Below, piece by piece: positions 55,512 to 64,000 of a stretch of 64,000 nt of DNA. Below the pieces are notes generated by a model. The model worked only from the letters and a program-made list of their open reading frames with translations. It did no database searches and was not told where the DNA came from. The stretch spans positions 278,433,503-278,497,502 of the forward strand of contig NC_064622.1 in NCBI RefSeq assembly GCF_023898315.1, read 5' to 3'. How positions within the stretch are numbered: position 1 is the stretch's first letter; every line of letters starts with the position of its first letter. The position numbers and the translations under genes are program-made. This stretch comes from Schistocerca nitens (lineage: Eukaryota; Arthropoda; Insecta; Orthoptera; Acrididae).

Positions 55512-55956
55512 ACAGACAGACTACATCTCTCCAGCATTTCCTGTACAGTTCTTTTATGTAAGCAGGCAAAATAACTTCACTGAGCTTCTGTTTGTACAGG
55601 GGAATTACTTTCTGTTTATTCAGTAAGGACTTATTTGCAGTTATTCGGTGAGCTTTAACAACAAACAATAATTTTATACAGTTAAAACACTGTTTTTTTT
55701 TATTAATCTGCAGTTTTTCATCCCCTACAACATGGAAACCACTAGTTCTAGAGGAAAAATGCATAGGACCGTTTTTGTAGGAAATCTAATGTAGTTTGAT
55801 TTTGTACTGAGAATGTTTGATATGTGCCGTTTCCAAGTTTTTTATAGAACACTGAAGAATATTCTAGAACGTTAGAAAATATTTATTAATGTTCAGGACT
55901 ATTGGTAAAAACTTGAGAAAAATTTCGATTGTTTTCGTTTTAAAAATAAAATTTAT
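55512..55956. other. Unassigned AT-rich
   Basis: No gene recognised. Confidence 0.4.
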
Positions 55957-55967
55957 GTGATACAGAA

Positions 55968-56109
55968 TGGTTCAAATGGCTCTGAGCACTATGAGACTTA
56001 ACTGCTGAGGTCATCAGTCCCCTATAACTTAGAACTACTTAAACCTACCTAACCTAAGGACATCATTCACATCCATGCCCGAGGCAGGATTCGAACCTGC
56101 GACCGTAGC
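55968..56109 (-). mobile_element. SINE family A, 5'-truncated
   Basis: 142 bp antisense; the head is cut just beyond the B box. Perfect 11-bp target duplication GTGATACAGAA (55957-55967, 56110-56120). Confidence 0.95.
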
Positions 56110-56179
56110 GTGATACAGAAGATGTACTGCTGACCACCATGATGATGGCGGTGGATGTTTCTGGAGATATCGTCAAATA

Positions 56180-56370
56180 CTGCCTGACAAAAAAGTGAAG
56201 CACCCGGAGGCGATTGATGTCGATATAACTGCATATACGTACACACTATCGGCCTATTTGCAAGTAATTAGTCACAATTCTCTGTGACAGGTAGAACGGT
56301 CACCAGAGTGAATTAGTGTAGTCTGTGTTTAGTGTGCTGCCTCCCAATTCTCTAAAATAGGTGAAGGTAT
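56180..56370. mobile_element. Possible Tc1 terminus
   Basis: CTGCCTGACAAAAAAGTGAAG after TA (56178-56179) resembles a Tc1-like terminal repeat; the other end is not found. Confidence 0.35.
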
Positions 56371-56374
56371 TTAC

Positions 56375-56379
<5 letters not shown>

Positions 56380-56429
<50 letters not shown>
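56380..56429. repeat. (TA)n microsatellite, left part
   Basis: About 50 bp of pure AT dinucleotide, interrupted at 56430 by the DD41D element and continuing at 58574-58647. Confidence 0.96.
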
Positions 56430-56433
<4 letters not shown>

Positions 56434-58570
56434 GAGTCACCTAACGTTACCGCTGGATATATTTCATAAACCACATCAAATACTGACGAACCGATTCCAC
56501 AGACCGAACGTGAGGAGAGGGGCTAGTGTAATTGTTTAATACAAACCATACAAAAATGCACGGAAGTATGTTTTTTAACACAAACCTACGTTTTTTTTAA
56601 TGGAACCACGTTAGTTTTGTTAGCACATCTGAACATATAAACAAACACGTAATCAGTGCCGTTTGTTGCATTGTAAAATGTTAATTACATCCGGAGATAA
56701 GGTAACCCAATGTTGACGCTTGAAACCTCCGACGTTCAGTTGCGTGTTGTAACAAACACGGGCCACGGTCGGCGAGCAGCATCTGCAGGGACATGTTTAC
56801 GATGACGACCGTGTTTACGAGTGTGGCTGTAGTGCACTGTTGTGGTTTGGTCTAGCTGTCGCAGTGTCCGCATGTAGCGCTTACTGTTATTGTGATTCTG
56901 CATTCGTCTCCGCACGCAGCCCAACTGTAGTACACCGTGTTACAAGACGTCTGTGATAGTGTAGTGTTGTAGGAACTGTGACCATGGTGTATTCGAACTC
57001 TGAAAAGGCGGAGACGATACTCATCTATGGCGAGTGTCGACGAAATGCAGCTGAAGCCTGCAGGGTGTATGCAGAACGGTACCCGGACAGAGAGCATCCA
57101 ACGTGCCGCACATTGCAAAACATTTACCGCCAACTGTATGCAACAGGTATGGTCGTAGCACGCCAACGGGTCCGTAACAGGCCCGTCACAGGAGAAGCGG
57201 GTGCAGTTGGTGTGTTTGCTGCTGTTGCCATGAACCCACACATGAGTACACGGGACATTGCGAGAGCCGGTGGACTGAGTCAAAGTAGTGTCATGCGCAT
57301 ACTGCACCGTCACCGCTTTCACCCGTTTCATGTGTCGCTACATCAGCAATTACATGGTGATGACTTTAATCATCGAGTGCAATTCTGTCAATGGGCATTA
57401 ACAGAGAATGCGTTGCAGTTCTACCTGTTTACCGATGAAGCGGGTTTCACAAACCACGGGGCAGTGAATCTACGGAACATTCATTACTGGTCCATGGACA
57501 ATCCTCGCTGGCTCAGACAGGTAGAGCGACAGCGACCGTGGACTGTAAATGTACGGTGCGGAATCATTGGTGACCACCTCATTGGTCCTCACTTCATTGC
57601 AGGGGCCCAAACAGCTGCAACATACATCGTGTTTCTACAGAATGATCTGCCAACGTTGCTCGAAAATGTCCCACTGGAAACGCGTCGACGTATGTGGTAT
57701 CAGCATGATGGTGCACCTGCACACTCCGCAATTAACACTAGGCTGACCCTTGACAGGATGTTCGACGGGCGTTTCATAGGACGTGGAGGACGCATAAATT
57801 GGCCATCCCGTTCTCATGATCTTACACCTCTGGACTTCTTTCTGTGGGGTACGTTAAAGGAGAATGTGTACCGTGATGTGCCTACAACCCCAGAGGATGT
57901 GAAACAACGTATTGTGGCAGCCTGCGGCGACATTACACCAGATGTACTGCGGCGTGTACGACACTCATTACGCCAGAGATTGCAGTTGTGTGCAGCAAAT
58001 GATGGCCACCACATTGAACATCTATTAGCCTGACATGTCGGGACACACTCTATTCCACTCCGTAATTGAAAACGGAAACCACGTGTGTACGTGTACCTCA
58101 CCCCTCATGGTAATGTACATGTGCGTCAGTGAAAAAGACCAATAAAAAGGTGTTAGCATGTGGACGTAATGTGCTGTTCCAGTCTCTTCTGTACCTAAGG
58201 TTCATCGCCGTTCCCTTTGGATCCCTACGTAATTCGGTGCTCTCCGATACACACGATCGAACAGCGGAGGAGTGGTACTCCAGCGTCAACTTTAGGTTAC
58301 AATATCTCCGGATGTAATTAACATTTTACAATGCAACAAACGGCACTGATTACGTATTTGTTTATATGTTCAGATGTGCTAACAAAACTAACGTGGTTCT
58401 ATTTAAAAAAAACGTAGGTTTGTGTTAAAAAACATACTTCCGTGCAATTTTTTATGGTTTGTATTAACCAATTACACTAGCCCCTCTCCTCACGTTCGGT
58501 CTGTGGAATCGACTCGTCAGTATTTGATGTGGTTTACGAAATATATCCAGCAGTAATGTTAGGTGACTCA

Positions 58571-58573
<3 letters not shown>
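56430..58573 (+). mobile_element. Intact DD41D transposon with about 268-bp TIRs
   Basis: 2144 bp. GGGTGAGTCACCTAACGTTA at the left and its inverse at the right extend inward to about 56698 and from about 58306 as inverted repeats of about 268 bp with few differences. TA target on both sides, within a (TA)n tract. One uninterrupted transposase gene. Such long TIRs with a TA target fit the DD41D branch of the IS630/Tc1/mariner superfamily. Confidence 0.95.
56978..58033 (+). CDS. DD41D transposase, 351 aa
   Basis: Nuclear cut-and-paste transposase. The N-terminal HTH region (residues 1-110) includes ECRRNAAEACRVYAERYPD and STRDIARAGGLSQSSVMRIL. Catalytic blocks: FTDEAGFTNHG (first Asp), WYQHDGAPAHSAI (second Asp) and RSHDLTPLDFFLWG (third Asp); 41 residues separate the last two. 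The C-terminus NDGHHIEHLLA is the usual end. Start at MVYSNSEKA, first ATG of the open frame; flanked by 280 bp and 270 bp non-coding TIR zones. Expected length for the group; no disruption. Confidence 0.95.
   Translation: MTMVYSNSEKAETILIYGECRRNAAEACRVYAERYPDREHPTCRTLQNIYRQLYATGMVVARQRVRNRPVTGEAGAVGVFAAVAMNPHMSTRDIARAGGLSQSSVMRILHRHRFHPFHVSLHQQLHGDDFNHRVQFCQWALTENALQFYLFTDEAGFTNHGAVNLRNIHYWSMDNPRWLRQVERQRPWTVNVRCGIIGDHLIGPHFIAGAQTAATYIVFLQNDLPTLLENVPLETRRRMWYQHDGAPAHSAINTRLTLDRMFDGRFIGRGGRINWPSRSHDLTPLDFFLWGTLKENVYRDVPTTPEDVKQRIVAACGDITPDVLRRVRHSLRQRLQLCAANDGHHIEHLLA

Positions 58574-58647
<74 letters not shown>
58574..58647. repeat. (TA)n microsatellite, right part
   Basis: About 74 bp of pure AT dinucleotide, continuation of the tract at 56380. 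Confidence 0.96.
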
Positions 58648-58648
<1 letters not shown>

Positions 58649-58659
58649 TCCCTTGGCGC

Positions 58660-59010
58660 ATAGGCTGCCCAGCATAACAGGTATGTTGTGTGGGAACAGT
58701 GTCAGCCTGCCAAATCAACCAGATTTGTAGTGCAGCCAACATGGCAGGGGGAACAAACAGTTTTCTGAGCCCCAAAAGTAAGGTTGTCCAGCATGACAGT
58801 TGTGTTCTGTTGGAACAGTATTAGCATGGTTTATCGATGTGCTCTGAATGGCCTGTATCTTAGGGGCAGATAAATTATTTTCAAGAACCTGGTGTGCATC
58901 CTGCACCACATGAGAGGTGTGTTTTGGGAGTAGTATCGACTTGCTTTATTGAATTGTACTGCACAGGAGCACAACTGCCAACAAGCATCACTGGGGGCAG
59001 ATTGAGATGG
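58660..59010. repeat. Three diverged tandem units of about 120 bp
   Basis: Units beginning near 58669, 58790 and 58903 share CAGCATrACAGnTnTGTT and GGAACAGTnTnAGC in order. Degenerate; non-coding. Confidence 0.6.
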
Positions 59011-59330
59011 ATAGAGGAGTGGATGCACAGAGTGAGGAGAACAAAGAAAAGGACATAGGGAGGAGGGAGGGGCAGATACCTGAGGCAGATAGAAGGTGTA
59101 GCGGGCTTGTGGGCAGGTGGAAAAGGAAGAGGGGGAGCAGAGACGGAAAAAGTGCGGAGGAGGATATTGTTAGACGAATGGGGTAGGAGAATATGGTCAG
59201 TGAGAGGAAGTGGAGGGAATGGACAAAGAGAGGGGGAGTGGAAGGACAGAGAGGTTCAGGCGGAGGAGATAGACTGGAGGATGAGGTAGACAGACAGGGG
59301 GAGGAAGAGCTTGACAGAGAGGAGGTGATG
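59011..59330 (+). repeat. Purine-rich tract
   Basis: About 320 bp in which the plus strand is mostly A and G (GGGAGGAGGGAGGGG, GGAAGAGGGGGAGC). Open frames here are low-complexity. May form unusual DNA structure. Confidence 0.6.
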
Positions 59331-59407
59331 TATTCAATACGTATGTTGAAATGGAAAATTAATGTGAAATTAAAAACGCCTTCTGCTGTCTATATTTTGT
59401 ATGTAAT

Positions 59408-59757
59408 TTGTTTATGCGACCAATATTGTGGTTTCAGTACGCCATCTTCAGGCCTCTGACCAACATGTAGGAGGAAGCCAATCTTGTGTACAATCGAAAC
59501 AGGTGCCAGCATTAAGTAACTGGTATCCGCACGCTTACTGTTTCAACAACGGGATCCCTTTGTTCATCAAATGAAGACCCAATGTAGGTGATTCAGTTCA
59601 TGAACTAAGGGATCGCGTTTTAAAACATGAGGTCTACGGATACCAGTTACTTAATGCTGGCCCCTGTTTTGACTGCACATGAGGTTGGCTTCCTCCCTTA
59701 AGTTGGTCAGAGATCTGAAGATGGCATAGTGAAACGCCGATGCTAGTCGCATAAATA
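59408..59757. repeat. Large imperfect palindrome (hairpin-forming)
   Basis: The arms 59408-59532 and 59633-59757 are inverted repeats (CATCTTCAGGCCTCTGACC against GGTCAGAGATCTGAAGATG; CAGCATTAAGTAACTGGTAT against its inverse). The inner 100 bp also pairs in part (GATCCCTT / AAGGGATC). Both outer ends carry a TTTATGCGAC-type sequence; the right end continues ATAAATAAAT. It may be two copies of one short retroelement joined 5' to 5'. Confidence 0.85.
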
Positions 59758-59762
59758 AATTA

Positions 59763-61049
59763 CACTACTGTCCATTAAAATTTCTACACCACGAAGATGA
59801 TGTACTACAGACGCGAAATTTAACCGTCAGGAAGAAGATGCTGTCATATGCAAAATAATTAGCTTTTCAGAGCAATCACACAAGGTTGGCGCCGGTGGCG
59901 ACACCTACAACGTACTGACACGAGGAAAGTTTCCAACCGATTTCTGATACACATAAAGCAGTCGACCGGCGTTGCCTGGTGAAACGTTGTTGTGATGCCT
60001 CGTGTAAGGAGGAGAAAAGTGTACCATCACGTTTCCGACTTTGATAAAGGTCGGATTGTAGCCTATCGCGATTGCGGAACGCCGTGCTGGATCCCAGCGG
60101 CCTCGTATCACTAGCAGTCGAGATTAAAGGCATCTTATCCGCATGGCTGTAACGGATCGTGCAGCCACGTCTCGATTCCTGAGTCAACAGATGGAGACGT
60201 TTGCAAGACAACAACCATCTGCACGAACAGTTCGACGACGTTTGCAGCAGCATGAACTATAAGCTTGGAGACCGTGGCTGTGCTGCATCACAGACAGGAG
60301 CGCCTGCGATGGTGTACTCAACGCCGAACCTGGGTGCACGAATGGCAAAACGTCATTTTTTCGGATGAATCCAGGTTCTGTTTACAGCATTTGATGGTCG
60401 CATCCGTGTTTGGCGACATTGCGGTGAACGCACATTGGAAGCGTGTATTCGTCATCGCCATACTGGCGTATCACCCGGCGTGAGGGTATGGGGTGCCATT
60501 GGTTACACGTCTCGGTCAGCTCTTGTTCGCATTGACGGCACTTTGAACAGTGGACGTTACATTTCAGATGTTTTACGACCCGTGGCTCTAGCCTTCATTC
60601 AATCCCTGCGAAACCCTACATTTCAGAAGGATAATGCACGACCGCATGTTGCAGATCCTGTACAGGCCTTTTTGGTTACAGAAAATGTTCGACTGCTGCC
60701 CTGGCCAGCACATTCTCCAGATCTCTCACCAACTGAAAACGTCTGGTCAATGGCTGGTCACAATACGCCAGTCACTACTCTTGATGAACTGTGGTATCGT
60801 GTTGAAGCTGCATGGGCAGCTGTATCTGTACACGCCGTCTAAGCTCTGTTTGACTCAATGCCCAGGCGTATCAAGGCCGTTACTGCGGCCAGAGGTGGTT
60901 GTTCTGAGTACTGATTTCTCAGGATGTATGCAGCCAAACTGCATGAAAATGCAATCACATGTCAGTTCTAGTATAATATATTTCTCCAATGAATACCCGT
61001 TTATCATCTGCATTTCTTCTTGGTGCAGCAATTTTAATGGCCTGTAGTG
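59763..61049 (+). mobile_element. Tc1-like element family B (DD34E)
   Basis: 1287 bp, CACTACTGTCCATTAAAATT at the left, inverse at the right, TA flanks (59761-59762, 61050-61051). Relative to the copy at 42301 it lacks about 97 bp of the HTH region near 60078, a deletion between two CGG words. Confidence 0.95.
59997..60842 (+). pseudogene. Tc1 (DD34E) transposase, broken
   Basis: The start MPRVRRR.. (59997) continues to FDKGRIVAYRDC, then the 97-bp deletion. The C-terminal part 60435-60842 is open: GVRVWGAI, KDNARPHVA (second Asp) and SPDLSPTENVWS (Glu). First-Asp block near 60360 is in another frame. A stop at 60840 shortens the end. Confidence 0.9.
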
Positions 61050-61129
61050 TACATTCAGAATATAGACGTCTGAAGTTGTTTTTAATTTCACAATTTATTT
61101 ATGACCAGCTACAGCGACATTGTCTAAGA

Positions 61130-61360
61130 ATAAATTACAAACACCAGCGGGCTGCTTGATTGTCCGTATAATGTGTAATGTGAGATGACAGTCCGATCGT
61201 AGAGTGTTTCTTTCTGAAGCCCAGCTGATTTCTAAGAGAAGCTTGTTTTCTTCCAGGAACAAAATAAAATTTCGGTTTATAATACGCTCTAGTAACCTGC
61301 ATCAGATGTGAGCGAGGTTGGTCTATAATCTCTTACTCGTATTAATCGGAAGAAGGGAGG
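61130..61360 (-). pseudogene. LINE reverse transcriptase fragment
   Basis: Minus strand reads RIINRNFILFLEENKLLLRNQLGFRKKHST near 61215-61300, the RT segment before the FLDF-type box. Frame broken on both sides. Confidence 0.65.
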
Positions 61361-61825
61361 AGTAAGGAAGGCCTCGTATGGCAGCGCAGTGCGGGCGAGC
61401 AGGGAGCATGAGGCGTGGCGACCGGGAAGGAAGGCTCTGCGACGGCGGTGAGCAGCAGGTGCAGAGAGCCGGAGTCCCACGCCATGGCTCTTTGTGGCCG
61501 GCGGACAATGGCGGGTTGCGACACCAGCCTCGCCGTGAATCCTAATGCAAGTCTCTCCCCTCTAAACCCGTCCCACGGGAGAAGCCAGGATCTCTTCTCT
61601 GAACTGCTGTGAAAACTGCCGTAGAGGTCCAGCAGTTTGTTTCTGCTCTGTAAATTATATGAATGTGTGTTGTCTGTTCTTTCCATGAATGTAAAAATAA
61701 GAGGAGCTGTCATGACGTCACAAACTTGAAGCCGACTCAAGTGAAGATCCGCCATGTTAGCTACCCCAAGACACTCGCTTCCGGTGGTTTGATTCCGTGT
61801 AGTCGTGAAGTGTTTTGATAAAAAA

Positions 61826-61902
61826 ATACCGGCTTGCGTCGGTTACGGGTGTACTAATCGTTCTGATTGTAGTCTTAAGTTTAAACAAATCACAATTCAT
61901 TC
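61826..61902 (+). pseudogene. THAP-type zinc-finger exon
   Basis: Reads IPACVGYGCTNRSDCSLKFKQITIHS, matching the start of THAP domains (C-x-GC-x-N .. FH-x-F), the DNA-binding domain of P transposases. A GTAAGT splice donor follows at 61903. The expected start Met is ATA (Ile) at 61826 and the frame has a TGA shortly upstream, so this exon is probably dead. The remaining C2CH ligands would be in a later exon, not found. A host THAP gene exon is the alternative. Confidence 0.65.
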
Positions 61903-62682
61903 GTAAGTGGACTTATTTAAGCGCTATTTTCTTATATCTACTTGAAATTCTGATGCACTGTAAAGTTTTACGGTATGGTTTTAATTCTGTGATTTGACTT
62001 TAGATTTCCTATCAATCCAACGCGAAGAGCTCTCTGGAGGTGAACAATACACTTGGTTTTAATTGTTTGGTTATTCCCAATTAACTCGAAAGTCCTGGCA
62101 AAAAAATGTCCTGGAAATGGAGACTAATGTTTTAAAATACGATAATTTAATATAAAAGTAATGTAACGACATGTAGTTAATTAAATCTTTAGTAAAATGT
62201 GCGGAACACCTGTTACAGTGGTTAAATTATAAGTACTTAAAGGGTTACATATTTGTTAAAGCAAAGTTCCCTACCTAAGTCCAGCCTATGTAGATCATTA
62301 CACTGATGATTGTGCTGTCGTGTTACCCTGTACATTGCTGTTATTTGCCACACTGAATGCCATTTGGCAGGTACAATTTAAAAACAAAGCAGACGTGTAA
62401 ACTACAATGGGCCTGACAATCTTAAATTCAGTTCTTTTCCTTCGTAATTTAATGAATCCTTCACTTTGTTGAGATGACAGCTGGCTTGTTTATATCATCC
62501 CTGCATAATCTATAGGACACCAAAGGAAATAAGGTAAGTTTCTTGCAAACTTGAACATATAAAGTTTGCATTTGACTTGAAAGTGCAACGAATACAAATC
62601 GGTGCCTATAAACTATCAATCATTGCTTTTGCAGTTCTGGCTTTATCAATTATCGACACAAACACAATGAAAGTGAATAGAA

Positions 62683-62862
62683 ATGGATTACGAAAGCGCA
62701 CTTTTCATAGCACATACTTCTCGGTTATTGGAAGTGTATAAACAAAAAGGAATTACAGTACTGAGGCCAGCAGCGTCATATTTTCATATTACTGTATCGA
62801 ATACGCATTTAAGACCAGAAAAACGTTTGAAGTTGCGTTCCTTATGCTATGTTGTTCTCTAA
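62683..62862 (+). other. 59-codon open frame inside the P-like element
   Basis: MDYESALFIAHTSRLLEVYK.. to ..RSLCYVVL. Composition looks protein-like and it lies between the P-like termini, so it may derive from a late transposase exon. I cannot match it to a known P transposase region. Confidence 0.3.
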
Positions 62863-63239
62863 AACAGTGTAACATTTACTACATAAAACAAATATCGCGT
62901 GCACACGGCAGAAATAGCGAACAAGAAGCAATTGTAAACACTCGTCTGCTAATGTTTTGGGGGATCCAAGATGGCGGCAGGCCCCGCCCACTGGCTTCAA
63001 AACAACGTCCAGCGTAAGTCTGTAGCGCCGTCTCCCCTTATTCTACCTCCACGGTTCTTTCAGACATATCCGTGCAGCTGCGATAAACTCTGCGTCCAGG
63101 TGGTACAGTAGTTAACGTATAGCGTGACAGTTATTGAACTGCACGAAAAAAAAGTTGTATGTGCATTCATGTCACACTGTTGTACGGCGCTATACCGTCC
63201 TATTATGATACTAGCAGGACGTCTCAGAATTCGTTCGAC

Positions 63240-63350
63240 ATGGATTGACATGCTTCATCGGTAAGGACTCCAAATGCCGGTACAATACTCTACAATTCTT
63301 CTGCCAGGCACTTAATTCTGAACTGCAGAGTAATCGTGTAGATGTGGAGG
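63240..63350 (+). mobile_element. CR1/Jockey-like LINE 3' tail
   Basis: CTGCCAGGCACTTAATTCTG..TTGCAGAGTAATCGTGTAGATGT-like sequence is the 3' end of the LINE family seen at 50830-50870. Only the tail is present, ending in a short (GTAGAT)n-like run. Confidence 0.65.
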
Positions 63351-63619
63351 TAGATGAAATCGACGCACTACCATCTTGTGACCAATTTTCTTTACAGATG
63401 CATTGCACTTACCCACAAACTTCCAACAAATGTGTCTTCCATCCACCTGACCTAAGACTGATAAACCGCTTCTTAGTATTTACTACATACACGAGGATAC
63501 CTGCTCGAGATCTCCATTGACCTTATCATCGAATAGTATCAAGTTCGTCCTCTTTGTTACTCGTGGTACACTGTGCAACATTACTACATCTTCATCTATA
63601 CTCCGCGAAAATTTAAATA
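63351..63619. other. Unassigned
   Basis: No feature recognised. Confidence 0.4.
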
Positions 63620-64000
63620 CACTACTGGCCATTAAAATTGCTACACCACAAAGATGACGTGCATTGCTGTCATATGCAAATGATTAGCTTTTCAGAGCAT
63701 TCACAGAAGGCTGGCGCCGGTGGCGACACCTACAACATGCTGACATGAGGGAAGTTTCCGACGGATTTCTCATACACAAACAGCAGCTGACCGGCGTTAC
63801 CTGGTGAAACGTTGTTGTGATGCCTCGTGTAAGGAGGCGAAATGCGTACCATCACGTTTCAAACTTTGATAAAGGTTGGATTGTAGCCTATCGCGATTGC
63901 GGTTTAGCGTATCGCGACATTGCTGCTCGCGTTGGTCGAGATCCAACGACTGTTAGCACAGTATGGAATCGGTGGGTTCAGGAGGGTAATACGGAACGCC
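63620..64000 (+). mobile_element. Tc1-like element family B, cut by window end
   Basis: Starts CACTACTGGCCATTAAAATTG after TA (63618-63619). Lacks about 40 bp of the 5' UTR relative to 42301. The transposase start MPRVRRR (63821) runs through the HTH (CGLAYRDIAARVGRDPTTVS) to the window end without a stop in the visible part. Confidence 0.93.

Larger units (their letters stand above)
61684..63053 (+). mobile_element. P-like element remnant, 1370 bp
   Basis: Left end CATGAATGTAAAAATAAGAGG and right end (inverse) CGTGGAGGTAGAATAAGGGG are imperfect inverted repeats close to the CATGATGAAATAACATAAGG terminus of Drosophila P elements. They are flanked by a perfect 8-bp duplication GTTCTTTC (61676-61683, 63054-63061); P elements make 8-bp duplications. 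Further inside, both ends share TTGAAGCC and CCGCCAT words. It contains a THAP-type exon (61826) but no full transposase, so it is a non-autonomous or decayed copy. Confidence 0.75.

Noticed and set aside
56852-57331. 159-codon minus-strand frame
   Set aside because: It is the shadow of the DD41D transposase gene on the opposite strand.
58660-59330. CRISPR-like or regular short repeat array
   Set aside because: The units are diverged, about 120 bp long and without constant repeat-spacer structure; the genome is eukaryotic.

Overview
This window looks like a repeat-dense intergenic or intronic stretch of a large arthropod genome, most likely an orthopteran such as a Schistocerca-like grasshopper. 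That assignment is inference: I recognise the commonest tRNA-headed SINE, the RTE-type LINE with a (CAA)n tail and the CR1/Jockey-like LINE as families I associate with that genus, but no search was run. No complete host gene is visible. At most one or two short exon-like pieces in GC-rich patches (20.7-21.1 kb, 38.7-39.1 kb) could belong to the host.

Layout. 0-2.5 kb: microsatellite, one SINE, a weak retroelement protease-like fossil. 2.5-7.2 kb: Tc1/mariner pieces, with an intact 1422-bp Tc1-like element (transposase 3585-4607) nested in a short TIR element. 8.2-17.5 kb: one CR1/Jockey-like LINE split by a non-coding 1.3-kb insert, an exact 301-bp tandem duplication, SINEs, a Tc1 element and a 3.3-kb RTE LINE. 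17.7-25.3 kb: SINEs, a head-to-head Tc1 fossil, a deletion-derivative TIR element, a CpG-rich patch, a mariner fossil and another TIR element. 25.8-28.2 kb: LINE 3' ends with clear target-site duplications. 30.1-31.5 kb: an intact mariner (DD34D). 32.9-33.9 kb: a young 5'-truncated RTE copy. 34.3-36.1 kb: old diverged tandem repeats. 36.1-38.0 kb: a non-coding element with about 350-bp inverted termini. 40.9-41.8 kb: a PIF/Harbinger remnant carrying pieces of both its genes. 42.3-49.1 kb: a Tc1 element, then an old minus-strand RTE copy interrupted by a second intact Tc1-like element, two SINE-bearing inserts and another Tc1. 49.2-51.2 kb: assorted LINE tails. 56.4-58.6 kb: an intact DD41D element with about 268-bp TIRs inside a (TA)n microsatellite. 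59.4-59.8 kb: a large palindrome. 59.8-61.0 and 63.6-64.0 kb: Tc1 elements. 61.7-63.1 kb: a P-like element with a THAP-type exon, CATGA-like ends and an 8-bp target duplication.

The elements do not form a pathway. What links them is insertion history: nesting and target-site duplications give a relative chronology. Four transposase reading frames are uninterrupted (two copies of the Tc1-like family with a 32-residue D-to-E spacing, one mariner, one DD41D). The least expected items are the P-like element, the DD32E-spaced Tc1 pair, the 1.3-kb insert with a repeated TGAATAnAAACA motif, and the identical 301-bp duplication across a LINE/SINE junction.
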